Source of the DNA: Diorhabda sublineata
Taxonomy: Eukaryota > Arthropoda > Insecta > Coleoptera > Chrysomelidae
Assembly: GCF_026230105.1 (NCBI RefSeq)
Contig: NC_079482.1
Location: 5,766,001 to 5,830,000, forward strand
Direction: 5' to 3'
DNA: 64,000 nt
Shown: in pieces, positions 20,405-33,174 of the stretch
Layout of the letters: the number at the start of each line of letters is the position of its first letter
Position numbering within the stretch: position 1 is the stretch's first letter
Made by a program: the position numbers and the translations under genes
Notes under the pieces: model-generated
What the model saw: the letters and a program-made list of their open reading frames with translations, nothing else
What the model was told of the DNA's origin: nothing
The model's database searches: none

Positions 20405-22514
20405 TTAATTTATTCTTTTTTAAAATTACTTATTATTTCTCTTCGCCTAAAAAAATCAAGAACTCTTTTTAATATGAAAAATATACAATTTGTGGGTATT
20501 CTATAATTTTTTATGATATGAGTCGCATCTCTAAATTTGTGGTAGGAGTAAATCCAGAATAACATTTTTCGAAATCATCAATAACCGAAGTTCTTATAGA
20601 CGAATGGGGTACAAAAAGAGCTCAGTTCACGTCTGGTACCCTGTTTAAACCAAACTCCCTCGCAGGCAGGTACATTTTACTCGTTTATTCACGTTTTTTA
20701 CTTTAATATTCAGTTGTAGCGAGTTAACGAGGTATAATAATGATTTTTCTCCAAGATCCAAATAGGACTATATTATTGAGTGCATTAGATTTTAGTACGG
20801 TTTCAAAAACTTTAGCAAATATGGCCTATATTTTGAAGTACTCTTTCATTTTGCGAGGTAAATTCATCAATTTAAATAACTACTATTCATCAGTGGCATT
20901 CTACAAGGTCTATAAGACTGAAATATACCCCGAAAGCGCTATGATGTAAGTCGCAATAAAAGTTGCGGTACAAAGTAGATAGTTTTGCTTTTACTGTTGT
21001 CTTGATCACCTGTATCCACGGTCCCTTTGTCTCCTTATACGCTGAAGAAAAATTTTTAATTGAGAATATACAACGCAAAAAAAATCAACCGAACACCAGA
21101 AGTTTAATAGATTTTTATTATTTACTTTTATTTTTACAAAAATTCAACTTCCAGACTTGCATAACTACCGGAAAAACTTATTAAAACTGAGAGAATCCAA
21201 ATTTAAACTTCAAATTCAAAATGTAATTGGAAATATATTATTTTTTAGTACTGTTGGGGACAGAAATATTGACGGTGTCATTAAAATGAAAACAAGAATA
21301 TTCATAAACAAGCGTCTTTGTACACGATAAAATATTCATATTACTACAGCTTTTTTTTACGAACAACCGTTGGTTGAACCTTAAATTTTCTTTTTTGTTG
21401 TTGTATCTAAGCAATGGCAGTCACAACAAATAGTGCCCCGTGTATTTCTGAAGAATTATACGGCTCCCCGGAGAGCTACCAAAAGATGTCAGTGCAAGTT
21501 TTTTTTTCAATATAAAATAAACTTACGAGCAAAACTTCCAAGCTATTTTTACAGTAAACACGTTTCAAAAATCATAAATTGTAAGTGATTATCCGTTTGG
21601 TATGCAAATAGTCGTACTTAGAGTACTTGATTTATGGTACTATGAGAGATGCCAAAATTTTTCAGGGTCGAACTTGAATTTAATGTTGCAATCGTTGTAA
21701 CTTTCAGTCAGTAAACATGACAGGAGAGGTAACAGAAATCAATTAGTGGCCAATATATATTGCTATAATTTCATAAGGGTCATTTTTATTAATGATAATG
21801 TAAAATCACAACGAGTTGTGATGGTTTTAGATGAAGAAAATCAAGGTTTTGAGCAGAGAATAAAAGATGTGTAGCTGTTATATTTGCAAATGGAGATCAC
21901 TCATAATATTATAAACATTTTTTTGAAAATCTTTGATAAATTCTTTAATTTTGTTATTCTGTTTTAATTTTTAGTATACTGAAATGAGGAAATATGATTT
22001 TATCATTCATTTTTGGCATTTAACAGTGTTTATTTGCCTCTCTTCTTCCTTTCGCATCGCTCCATTTTTTGTACTGCTCTCCTTAAGATTTTCTATTCTA
22101 TTCAAAAAAGCCTCGAGTGTCTATCGACAATTTCTACTTTTAAGCTTCTACGGATTTCTTTGAAGCCCAGAGTCAAAACAGGCATCGTGAATGATCATTT
22201 AAGATCCAAAAATACCTTAATTGCAAATTAACACTGTTTGTTCCTTTGACTATTATTTTATTTATTCCTTCTGATATCATGAATTTCTTTTTTTCATAAC
22301 GTCTATTGCAGAATACATTCCGATCTTCGTTTCTGTCCTATTCGTAGTCTTTTTTATCCCTCATTTCCAATTTATATAATATATTAATTTTGATTTCTTT
22401 ATTTTCATCAACTTGTAATGTTCATTTTAAACTTTCACTTTGTCCTCTGCGATCCTCCTAGTTCATTTTTATAATCTATCAGTATATACTTTTGCGAAGG
22501 ATTTTGTAATATGG
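20405..22514. other. No recognisable feature
   Basis: About 2.1 kb of AT-rich DNA. Short frames at 20740-20949, 20963-21184 and 22013-22231 have no family resemblance. The minus strand of 22010-22230 is weakly charged and coiled-coil-like, which could be a LINE ORF1 remnant, but I cannot support it. Confidence 0.35.
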
Positions 22515-24480
22515 CCACAGAATTGAATATGCAGATGGTTAGCACCAAGTTTAAACACAAAACGGAGCATAAGGCAACATGGATGATCCCAGAAAAAACG
22601 AGAGGATATCAAATAGACCACGTTTTCATCACAAAAAAGAGAGAAACTAATACATGATGTACGAGCATTTCGAGAAGCAAATGTCGATTCAGATCACTTT
22701 CTGGAGATAACTAAAAAGAATTTTACCGTAGCAAAAAAAATCAGAGCAAATAAAAAGAGATGAAATCTGGAAAAACTAAAAGATACCCCACAGGAATTCA
22801 TTAATGAGGTGGATAAACTTCTAAAGATAAACTCCAAAGGAACTGACAAAATATAAAGAAAACAGCAAATACCACACTACAAATTTAAAAAAGCTAATTA
22901 AAGAAAAGTCGATGGTTTGTTGAAGACTATAAGTGAAAGGAAAATGGTAACGTGGTTAGCGACAAAAAAATGGAATATTATGAAAAATATAGAATAACGA
23001 GGAAGAGAAATACAAATTGAAACAAAAGCAAGACAGAAGTATGGATCAACAAAATAATGGAAGAATGAGAAGAGAACAACAGAAACAACTCAAAAATTTA
23101 CCAATACACTAAACATCAAAACAGGAAAAAAGCTACAGTACAGACAGATAGCAGGGCTTGGGAACAACAAATATACTAGAGAAGAACAACCACCAACGCT
23201 TAAAGAATTAGAGGATACCATTAAAAAATTGTAATTAAACAAAGCCGGAGGACCAGACGAGATCGTCAATGTGATTATTAAATTCGGTGGAAATTAACTA
23301 CTGAATAGATTCACCTATTAATAGAGCTAGTTTGGAAAAACAAACAAATGCTAAATGGATGGAATAGTGGAGCCATACGACCCATATTCTAAAAAGGAAA
23401 CCCAAAAATGTGCGCTAATTATTGAATACAGAATGTCAAATTATAGAAAAATGTTAAATCCACAATGATAGACTTTAAACAAGCTTTCTACAGCCTGAAA
23501 AGGGACATACTAATGAAAGACATGTCAAAATTGCACGTCCCAAAAACAAACAAATAGAGCTTACCAGAATAATGACAATTGAGTGTAAATCACATGTAAT
23601 TACGAGAGATGGAAAACTCAAGAATTCAATATAAATCAAGGAGTCAGACAAGGTGAAGGAATATCAACAACTGTATTTAATATTTCACTAGACGAAGTAA
23701 TAAAAGACTGCAAGCTATTAGGTACAATAATTATTACTAAAGATATCCAAGTACGAGAAGTGTAAAGAGCCTGAAGGAAACATTCTTGGAGATGGAGCAG
23801 AGAGCTACTAAAAGGGGACTAGAACTAAATGAAGGGAAGACTAAGTGTATGGAGTTGAAAATAAAAAAACATAAAAATATAGAGATAAGGAAATATATAT
23901 TCGAGGGGGCTAGCAATTTTAAATACTTGGGAGTAACAGTTTATAACCATAATGAACGAGGAGAGGAAATTATTCAAAGGAGCCAAGCTGGCTACCAAGC
24001 ATATCGTGAATTCTGGTTTCTAATGCTATGCAAAAAATTCGGTAGACGTACTAAAATGAAAATCTACAGAGCAGCAATAATGCCAACAGTAAGCTATGGA
24101 GGAAAAACGATGAATCTAACAAAAGCTGATAAAGAAAAACCTAACCAAAAAAGTTAATTGACGGACAGTATAGAATCCTCATGAAAGCTGAAATTAGAGA
24201 AATCTTAAATGAAGAGACTATTACCAGATTTACAAAATCGCAGCGAATGCGATGGCTAGGACACGTAAAACGGATGAAAAATGATTGTGAAGCTAGAAAA
24301 ATAGCAAAATGGAAACCCTTAGGAAACCGCCCAAAGGCAGACCAAAAAGTTAATGGGAAAGTCTAGTAACAAGTGATGTGTACAAAATGGGAGTCCGTGG
24401 TTGGTGGAGTAATACCCAGATCAGGAAAAAATGGAAAAAAATTGCAGAAAATACCAAAAGTTTATTTTAAAAAAGAAAAT
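22515..24480 (+). mobile_element. LINE relic spanning endonuclease end to reverse transcriptase C-terminus
   Basis: The plus strand begins in the endonuclease domain (ATWMIPEKTRGYQIDHVFI, at about 22578), passes through the region before the polymerase (EEQPPTLKELEDTIKKL, NKAGGPDEI at about 23185-23270; 'NKA.GPDGI' is the usual start of the reverse transcriptase fold), and ends with SNFKYLGVTVYNHNERGEEI, GRRTKMKIYRAAIMPTVSYG, then QRMRWLGHVKRMKNDCEARK. The active-site YADD segment (expected at about 23680-23780) is not recoverable. Two blocks remain open (23786-24157 and 24181-24366). Nearly 2 kb long, this is the most complete LINE copy here, probably RTE-like. Stops and shifts elsewhere make it inactive. 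Confidence 0.85.
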
Positions 24481-25560
24481 GGTTATAAAGTGTATTAACT
24501 CACAATAAATGAGTCATTGAGCTCTTGATTGAGCCGTTATTATTCCTATTGGAATGTACATTTTCGGATAATATCATTTGTAATTGTTATGTAAGGTTAA
24601 AATTTGTGGGCATCATATTCTTTACAAAATTATTCAAATTTTGCTGTGGATATACTGGAAGCTGGTAATAGTATTATTTCTATTTCATTGTTGCTATCAA
24701 AATGCTAATATTATACCTCCCCATCTCAATTCAAGATCTAATACTTCTATGTCTTCTATTATATCATCTATATCAGATTATTTATGTCACATTTCTACTT
24801 ATTTAAAACAATTTTATCTTCGTCGAGCAAACAAATTAGTCCAAATCTGTATTTTATATTCAGAGAGAAGTACTAACGAGATTATGCAAATTCAAAGGGA
24901 CAGGTATGTAAATTTTATATCCGTAAATTAAAAATAATAAGACTTCTATTAGTATATTACCAATTTTTCGCGACGAAAATTGCATTCGAGAGCGGAATAT
25001 TCCTATTTCGGTTTAATTATGATATTATGAATCAGCATTTTGTTAATCAAAAAGTTTGAAGAGATTGCTTTCATGCAATATTCAGATTATAGTCATTTAA
25101 ATTGATTTTATTTTATGTAATGGTTTAATTCAAAATACATATTTGAGATTTTATTCAAACAGTCTTTTTAACTTAACAGTTGTGGAGTAAATTTTAATGA
25201 AACAATTTCCACAATCACTGCTCAGATTTAGAATACTAACTTTCACGTTCATATATATAAAGAAATAATATTTATTAGAAAAATCTCATCTGATACAGGA
25301 AACTAGATTTCAGCAAAGTAGTGATTTTAATAACCCATTTAATATTCCCTTCAGGAAGAAACTCCTACATTCGATGGAAGACGTATAACATTCAAGATAT
25401 CCAGATTTATTTTTATGGCTACTTATAAAAAAGTTAATTAACACAATTCTTTTTGATAATACGAAATATCTGGAAAGAAGTAGACACTAATATCGTTGTT
25501 TGCCTTTTCAGAACTGTAATACATATTCAAGAAATGCTACAAAATATTATTTAGGGGTAT
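24481..25560. other. LINE 3' flank and unassigned DNA
   Basis: 24481-24560 may be the LINE 3' untranslated region (aatgagtcattgagctc, followed by a gagccg motif). A 115-codon hydrophobic and serine-rich open frame (24584-24931) has no recognised relatives and no supporting signals. The rest is AT-rich. Confidence 0.35.
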
Positions 25561-26375
25561 AGGCCAGGGCTCTTACGAAAAAAAAAGGCTTTTGGTGACA
25601 AAATTAATAGAAGAAAAAAACAACGCCATCGTGTTCTAGGGGGTAAATAAAAGATATGTGCATAAAATTCAACATTTTTTGATAGTGCATTATTTTTTTA
25701 AACAATAAAAACACCAAAAAATCGGTACAAATTTTGTTTTATACAAGACTCGTTTTTGTTACTATGGGCAATATTGTAGAGAATTGAAAAATCTTCATAA
25801 GCTTTTATGAATTAAATTTCGACAATTTGTTGCTTAGATAATTCAACCGAAAGAAGAGTTGAACTAAAAATTTATAAACAATTCAATGTTTTTTGCGTCA
25901 TTTTGTAGGGGAAGCTTGAAATTTTTATAAATAAAACTTTCAATAATCAAAAAAATTTGCATTTGGTAACACTATAAGTGACACTGTGACAATAAATTGT
26001 TTATAAATTTTTTTACCCCATTTTTGAGGTCAAAAAACTGAGATGAGGGATTTTTAGTTCAACTCTTCTTTCGGTTAAATTCTCTAAGCAACAAATTATC
26101 GAAATTTAATTTATAAAAGCTTATTTTGAAGATTTTTCAATCCTTAACAATATTGCCCATAGTAACAAAAACGAGTCTTGCATAGATTCAGCGCGAAACA
26201 CAAAAAACAAAATTTGTGCCGATTTTTTGGTGTTTTTATTTTTTTTAAAAATAACGCATAGACAAAAAATGTTTAATTTTATACACATAACTAATATGTA
26301 ACCCCTAGAACACGATGGCGTTGCTTTTTTTTCTACTATTAATTTTGTCACGTAATTTCGTAAATGCCCTGGCCT
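25561..26375. mobile_element. 815-bp foldback element forming an almost complete hairpin
   Basis: Left terminus aggccagggc (25561) pairs with gccctggcct at 26366-26375. Each arm is about 340-370 bp, and the arms match through blocks such as acgccatcgtgttctaggg / cccctagaacacgatggcgt, 'caccaaaaaatcgg.acaaat', 'caagactcgtttttgttacta' (20 of 21 bases), 'tgggcaatattgt', 'aaatttcgacaatttgttgctta' and 'aaccgaaagaagagttgaacta'. The loop is only about 90 bp (25925-26015). No coding sequence. A transcript across it would form a long double-stranded RNA. It lies about 130 bp from the hAT relic. Confidence 0.85.
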
Positions 26376-26499
26376 GGTAGTACAAATATAATATGTCAAA
26401 CACAAACAAACAAAACAGTTATTTTCAAAATAGTTTAACAAAATTAGATCCTACTTTTAATATATATTATTGATTCGTACAAGTGATTATTATTTGAAA

Positions 26500-28056
26500 T
26501 ATGGTTTCAAAAAACATTTATGATCCAACCTACCGTCGTCTAACCTCGATCTTAGTTTTGTGGTTATATGTTAAGTAGCCAAAAAGTATCATTCTGACTC
26601 CACACTTGTTGGTAGTATTGTTAACAAGTATTCAAAAGCAAGCTTTAGATACATCCCTCTATGTTCTTCAAACAATTATAATTCTTTTTTAAAATCATAT
26701 TCCATTTCTAATCTCTTGTTTTGTTTCTTTGAGCTCGGAAAATTCACTACTGCTTTGTTAATCACATTCTCTAATATGTTTTTTAATAAAACAGTTGCAA
26801 TAGCGGAGAGAGATCAACCAGTGTATCTTCATCTTCAATGTCATAATCTTTACTATCTGGTTCATCACTTTTCACTTCCAGGCGTTTTATAAGAGGAATC
26901 AATATTTTTGTAATAGAACCTTTTTTAAGTCTGTATTCGTTTCGATTTCGTTTTGGAAGAGCTTTCTAAATGTTGCATATCAGTTCAATACTTATTTTAC
27001 TTTTTTGTGCAACAAGCGAGTCAATCATAAATGTAAACGTCGCGTCTGCAACAAGAATCTCTTCGACTGCTAATTTAATTGGTGACAATGCATTAATTAT
27101 TTCAGAAATTAATAGAAATTCCTTTTCGGAATAAACTATGTTTGATTTTAAATCAATTAATGCTTTTTGGACACAATACCGTTAATGGTAAAACCTTTCC
27201 AACATAATAATTAAACTATTCGCGTTATGACATTCAATTGCAAATATTTACACATTTTTGTAAATGTTGATCATTTTTTGTTGGAGATCTTTTGAAAATG
27301 TCAGAGGCACTTCTAATTTTTGTCACTAGCAGTGATAAATTAGCATAATTCAAGTTTATTTCAGTGTCAACAGAACTCTAGGACAACACCATTATCTGTA
27401 ATCTTCTTTTTTGTCAGTTTCTATGTCATTCTCATCATCTACATCGCTATCACAATCGCCAAATTGGGATTCAATTGGTTCAATTTCAGGATCAACAATC
27501 ACTAAACTGGAGTTGTTTTTGTAAAGGGCATCTCTAATGGTGGATGCCCTGTGCAAACTGATGTTCGACTTTTACATAACTGACGCACCATCTATCGATA
27601 TACAAACAATGTCATGTGTTAAGTTGATTCAAATTCTTGTTATTTTATTTTAAAAATCTCCTTTTTTCCGTTGGTACTTTGCCATGTAAATGGGCTAATC
27701 CAATGTTCCGTATATATCCTCCAGTAGAATTTAAGTTTATGTTTAAATAACTCTGATTGCGAATCGAAGTGCATTCGTCGAATGTTAAGCTAAATCGGAT
27801 GCCTTTCGATTTTAAATCCTTTATTTTCTTATATCCTCCGAAGAGCAAAAAATTCTGAATGATAGTCCTTCACGCGCCAGGATTTCACATAACTGTTCTT
27901 CCTTTTGATTTTGATAATAATAATTTAATGTTTTTGATAGCTTTTGACTAGAACAAGACGCATCATTTTCATTATCTGCTGCAACATCGCTTTCAGTTTT
28001 TGAATTTATGTTATATCGTGGGTATGAAGGCCACTTGTGGATTTTCTCTGACATTT
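26500..28056 (-). pseudogene. hAT-superfamily transposase, near full length but degenerate
   Basis: Minus strand from about 28054. The N-terminal part reads MSEKIHKWPSYPRY and ILAREGLSFRIFCSSEDIRK. A shifted frame gives KGIRFSLTFDECTSIRNQSY and LNINLN, then IGLAHLHGKVPTEKR, matching the 'FS(L/I)T.DE.TS..NRRYLNINLH' RNase H-fold core with the first catalytic D. Further down come HDIVCISIDGAS (second catalytic region, 'D.A'), a tract of acidic residues (SQFGDCDSDVDDENDIETD), IINALSPIKLAVEEILVADA, and finally LLTILPTSVESE followed by TTKLRSRLDDGRL, the C-terminal hAT dimerisation region at about 26540-26630. Multiple stops and shifts. I could not identify the terminal repeats or an 8-bp duplication. 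Confidence 0.8.
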
Positions 28057-29772
28057 GATATCTTTGTGCATTTCTTACATTTACCCTCGATTAGTTACTA
28101 AATAATAATGCCAAACTGAATTAACGTCGCTCCCTTTTTTATACTCTCGAAATATTGGATTCCGAATTCATACTTTTGATTCTAAAACAATTATTTGCAT
28201 TAATTATTAATTTTGAAAAAGTTATTAAGGAACTATAAAATAAGTTTTATTAATAGGAAGTTTATTTATCTGCAGCATATTTAATAGTGTTTATGTACAT
28301 AATTTTCATTGGATATTGTACAAAATTAACAATAATATCGTTCACCAGTGCATGTAGATATTTTTGAGTACAAAACGTAATTGCAAAATATTGCAAATCA
28401 AGCAACATTAGTTGCTCAATTTACAAGACAAATATTTATTTAATCTTATCTAGGATACACATATTTCACGGTTTTTAGACTCCAGGACTACCAAATTTAT
28501 TTACATATATTAATTATTGCACAAGCACAAAACTATAAACTTTAACTCTTTATTTGTGTCTACGTACTGAAGAAACACTCCGCCCTTAACTAGCAGCCTT
28601 TAGCTTCAGTAGATGGGATCTCATTTGCTTCGAAGTAAATGGGGGATTCCCCGAATCAAGCTACCATTAAACGTCTCAATATCTCAATACAGAAAATACA
28701 TGTATTTTTAAGGTGAATACCGGTATTAACACTGGCGAAAATTTGGACGGTATTCCGATATTTTATATACTGTTGTTGGATTCCCTGCTACAAAGTACGA
28801 ATATATCTAGAAACAGATTACGCTCACTTCGAATACTTGATACAAATACAATATTCCACCAATTACATTAGTTTTATGTACATGTGAAACAACATTTTGG
28901 GTCCAACCAAGATGTGACAGCTCTAAAACGGGGTTGTCCATACGAATTATACACAATTCTTCAATAAAAGACAACTGAAATAACGCTGATAACGAAAAGA
29001 ATGTAATTATACAAATGACTGGATTGAACTTACTTTATAACCCTTGAATATTCGAGATGCCATACGTTCGTTGAGTAAAATGGGACGGGAAGAGTTAGGA
29101 ATTAATTGTTTAACGTTGGGTACATTACAATTGTAACACTTTTTTATAGTAAAACATGTTTTTGAATATAAGAAAAACAACTAGCTAATGTAGAGTTTAT
29201 GCTCTTCAGAGCATTATTTTTATCCAAATAGTATCCGTTCCAAGAAAATATATGAAGTATCACCAGTAAACAGAAAGTTTGGTTTAATCTTAAAACAAAT
29301 AAAAGTTTGTAAACGAAATTTTACCTAATAAGAAGTTGGAAAGCAAGTAAGCACTTGAATCGATAATTAACCCACTTTATTACATAAAAATGCACTACAA
29401 ATTCTGGCTCGTTAAAATTTCCAGCACTCAGAAGTTGGCACTTAAATTCATTAAGTGATATTAACGTACCTCAACATTTTCTCGGTCAGGGTAGTGCTAA
29501 ACGAGCGAAACTTTAATATAAGAATTACATATCTTCATCGCTCCTTGTAAGTTTCTTAATTTTGATATCAGTTTCATAGCAGTAACTGATCTGAACTGCA
29601 AATTAATCATTACTTTTGTTGTCGTTGGCAGCCACACAGGCAGTCGCACAGTTTTAGAAACATAAACAAGAAAATCAAAAGTGGTAAGTGATTCGTTACA
29701 CTGAAATAAGCCTCTACTAGATACTTGGTGTACGTCGAAGAAGCAGTAACCGTGCTACTACCAATGGAATAG
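28057..29772. other. No recognisable feature
   Basis: About 1.7 kb without family similarity, paired ends or tandem repeats that I can support. 28560-28690 is slightly more GC-rich. Confidence 0.4.
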
Positions 29773-30060
29773 TTGACACAGGAATCAGAGTCAAACATTA
29801 AGCTATATGATCAAACAGAAGTGATTGTACGGTATCCAGAGCGATTTGGTCAAGGATTAATGAAAACACAAAAAATTATGATAATATCTGCCTCCAAAAC
29901 AAAGTGTATGACCACATCCAAAACCCCGATAAGATGTAAGCCAGTAGTAGACAACCAGATAATTCAACAAGATTTCAGGATTTGAAGACGTAGAGAACGT
30001 TATGGAGGATGGCAATCCAGTACCGTGGTAGAAGGATACGTCGAATATTCTATTAAAAAT
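29773..30060 (+). mobile_element. LINE reverse transcriptase scrap (post-catalytic segment)
   Basis: The plus frame reads IMIISASKTKCMTTSKTPIR, then CKPVVDNQIIQQ. In insect LINEs the segment just after the YADD box reads 'A...GL.(I/V)(S/N)..KTK.M.........' and is followed by 'F.YLG'. The frame stops where the KYLG motif should follow. It is only about 70 codons, so the clade is uncertain. Confidence 0.55.
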
Positions 30061-32336
30061 AAAATTAACGTTGCTAATAATTAAATATTATTTAACATCT
30101 AAGAAGATACTTAAGTACCATTTTGGTTTTACTAATCATAAAAATAAACATTAAGTTCCATTACTTTTATTCTTTCAATTTGTGCAGTTGTAGAAAAAGT
30201 ATAGTGTGCAGCATGTGGGAAAACTAAAAAGTTGAACTTCTTCCACTTGTTGCACAATATACTATTTATTAATAAATCATGTGCGTCAAAAATTGCTTTT
30301 ATAGGATCATTGGAGTTTTGTTTTCCCAATTTACGGTTAACTATCAAACATATAGTATTTGAAAGAGAAATGACTGAAGAAATATTTATCAAAATATGAA
30401 AAATGATCAAAAGTCATGATTCTCACAATCAAATTAATAAAATTAAATGAGAAGTTGAAAGAAGAACTGGAAACTCTTGAAACTCTAATATTTGAGCTAT
30501 ATAACCGACGCCAATATGAAAATTCTATGCAAAGAGAAATATATGTTTCAATTAGTGACGGAGCCATCATGTTTCTCAAGCATACTTTCAAAAATTATCT
30601 ACGTCTGTTATTCTATACACTTTTGTCAACTTAGTAATAAGCTAGATAAAAACTCTCCGCTCAATATGTAAGTTCAGACAATTCCTCTGTGAAAATATGG
30701 ATAAGACGTCCCTGAAACTTAGTAATCGATAAATAAAACTCGGTATAACTCGGAAATTGCACTCTAGAAAAGCACTCCTTGGTCTAATTAAATCTTTTGA
30801 TACAATGGTTTGTTGAAAAAGGTCAAAATACCGACTTGATTGGAATGTTGTATTCCCTAATTGAATTTTTCATGAAATACAAATTTCCTGAAACAGATTA
30901 ATTCGAAATAAAGTAAAGGTAAAGGTAAAGGTGACAAGATTTAAATAATTCACAAAATGTATAGGGTGAATTTGGTTTGGTGATCATATCTTTCTAACAA
31001 TAGGTTTTACATCTTTTTCGCGATCTTGTAGTTAACTAATAACCACAAATATTTTTTGAAATTTTATCTGTATTCCATCTGAATCCAATTACGAGATTGT
31101 CACCGCAATTTTTCCAAAAACCTACTAGTAGGTAGCTAAAAAATCTACAATAAGTTAACAAAACATGATATATCTCTGAATAAGTTGTGTGTATTCGAGT
31201 TATGATTACACAAGTTTGAAACTTTAAAAAAATTGTGGAAAATTTTCACACACGCAAAATCAGTTAATTTTTGGACTTGTTTCAGATGCTCCATACCTAC
31301 TAACACGTACATATTTTTCCAAAGATGGTGTTTTAAGGTACTTTTAAAGTATGCTAGTTTTTCCAAAAATTGAAAATTCCAGTTGAAGACCATCTTTGGA
31401 TCGAAATCATTTGATCTGATCAGTGAAACTAGAAAAATATAATTTAATAGCTTAAAATTGAGTGCAAAATGGGTACTGTAAGCGTCATAGTTATCTCAAT
31501 ATCTTGAACAAACCTATATGTTGTAAAAGCTAAAGTTTTTTTGGTTGTAATGTACCAAATCACTTCATTACATCCGTCTTTCAAAGCTCTTCACGTTTCT
31601 TTCTTTATTGAATAATTCATACTTTTTAAAATAAATAAATGAAAAACCTAAACTTTCTAATTAAGATGATATTTATTGTTTTAATTTTGACTTCAATTCT
31701 CAATAAGTGAAAAGTCTACAGTCATTCCCTAAGAAATGGAAATTGAAGCGACAGAGTCAAGTTTATCGAATAATATTGTACAAGTGAGACTGCGTATTCT
31801 TTGGGCGGTCGTTTTGGTTTTTTAGTTGCTCTACACCTATACTTTAAAGGTTTTCTTAGAGATTTTTTGACCCAGTTCTTATAGGGATAGCACTACCCTC
31901 GGAGTAAATGCTCTGCTGTCCCTATGGCTAGATCGCAGAATCTGCATATCTTTTTCCGACTTCTTAATGTGGTTCAAACTTTTTGAATTTAAATTTTTGT
32001 TTGAAAGGTTTCTTGATTAAGAGTCCATCTGATCCTTTAGCTATTCGTTCAGTTCACAATATGGAGCCGTTGCCCATTCTTTTAGAAGGCTGTCTACTTT
32101 CTAATTGCCTGGTATACCTTACTTTAATAACTAATACTTTTAGAATTTGCTTACAAATCCACGCAATAACCTTCAGGGACTAAAGGCCGCTGGGTTATCA
32201 ACGAGCATGTAATTGTGCTGTCCAGCAACATTTTCATTCAATCTATTGTGAGTACATATTTTTATTGTTACCAACTTTGCTTGACTAACTTCCAACTTTG
32301 TACAACTAACACTTTACTTGAATTGTCTTAAAACAA
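30061..32336. other. Unassigned, includes a TAAAGG microsatellite
   Basis: Apart from a (TAAAGG)3 tract at 30914-30931 there is nothing I can identify. Frames at 30132-30634 and 31983-32183 have no recognised relatives. Confidence 0.4.
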
Positions 32337-32888
32337 TTGATAGTCCGGACAATAACAAAAATTCCCGGAAAGCCAAATATTGGTGAAGAGCTGAGGTTTG
32401 TCATTACAAATAAAGTTCTAGAGATCCTCATCGATCCTACGTTTGCTTCAAAAGTTAATCAGGGTGAAAGGTCAAAATTTGAGATTTTTTGGAACTTTCT
32501 CGAAATCAGTAAGTTTTATCAAAAAGAGGACTGGGGTTGAAAATTGGTAGATAATACTCTGGAACCGATTAAAACTTTACTCCCACCTGCTCCAGAGAAA
32601 CTCCTCAACCATATTTTTTGCAATTGCAAAAAAGGTTGTAGTTCCAAATGTTACTGTGAAAAATTCGGGCTGCTGTGTGCTCCAGCGTGTACCAATTGCC
32701 AAGGTCAGTCTTGCTCAAATGTCCAGTTGAGTAAAATAGAAGAAGATTCCTGTAATTTTAACGAAGAGACCAATGATTCAGCCACATTTAAACAATCTAG
32801 GAACTTCCAAAAAAAGAAAAAGGAAGAAGAAGAAATCGAAGAAGCCATGACTGTTGAAGTAGACTTTCAAGAGTATGAATCTGATTGA
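32337..32888 (+). pseudogene. CXC-type cysteine-rich protein, C-terminal fragment with one in-frame TGA
   Basis: One reading frame runs from 32337 to a stop at 32888, interrupted only by TGA at 32538-32540. Around it the residues are KEDWG-stop-KLVDNTLEPI. Uncharacterised proteins in arthropods and cnidarians that end in the same domain usually read 'W.W....L.P' here, so the stop most likely replaces a tryptophan codon (TGG to TGA). Then follow PPAPEKLLNHIFCNCKKGC and SSKCYCEKFGLLC, APACTNCQGQSCSN: nine cysteines in the pattern CxC(x3)C(x3)CxC(x6)C(x3)C(x2)C(x4)C, like zinc-binding CXC/tesmin-type modules. The tail is acidic, lysine/glutamate-rich (EEEEIEEAM, DFQEYESD). There is no ATG near the 5' end of the frame, so it is a fragment. 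The family's function is unknown to me; its multi-copy occurrence in some genomes suggests a mobile or retrocopied origin (inference). Confidence 0.6.
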
Positions 32889-33165
32889 AATATATAAAGA
32901 AATCAAAACAATAATTAATCCAAGAACTTGACGGGTATTGTTCCCTTAAATGATCCTGAAATTGTCATGACAGTTAAAAACGCGCCGAGTAAACTACCTC
33001 ATAGGTGGTGTGAAAATTTGTGCGTATCATGTATAATGGGACTATTTTTGTAGAGAATTTTAAGATCTAAAACTTTATTTGTAATGGTAAACCCCAGCTC
33101 TCCACCAATATTTGGCTTTCCTGGAATTTTTGTTATTTTAAATGTCCATATTGACCAGACTATGA
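32339..33165. repeat. Inverted repeats flanking the CXC fragment
   Basis: The left arm (32339-32432) and the reverse complement of the right arm (about 33075-33165) share atagtc(c/t)gg, then aataacaaaaattcc.ggaaa, gccaaatattggtg, gagctg.ggtttg and cattacaaataaagtt. Identity is high over about 90 bp and fades inward. The left arm overlaps the start of the CXC reading frame, and its translated block ITKIPGKPNIG recurs on the minus strand in the right arm. Either these are transposon ends, or a segmental inversion duplicated part of the same gene. Confidence 0.65.
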
Positions 33166-33174
33166 GTCAGACCT

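Noticed and set aside
24584..24931. 115-codon plus-strand open frame
   Set aside because: Hydrophobic, low-complexity translation from AT-rich DNA. No homology or promoter or splice signals recognised.
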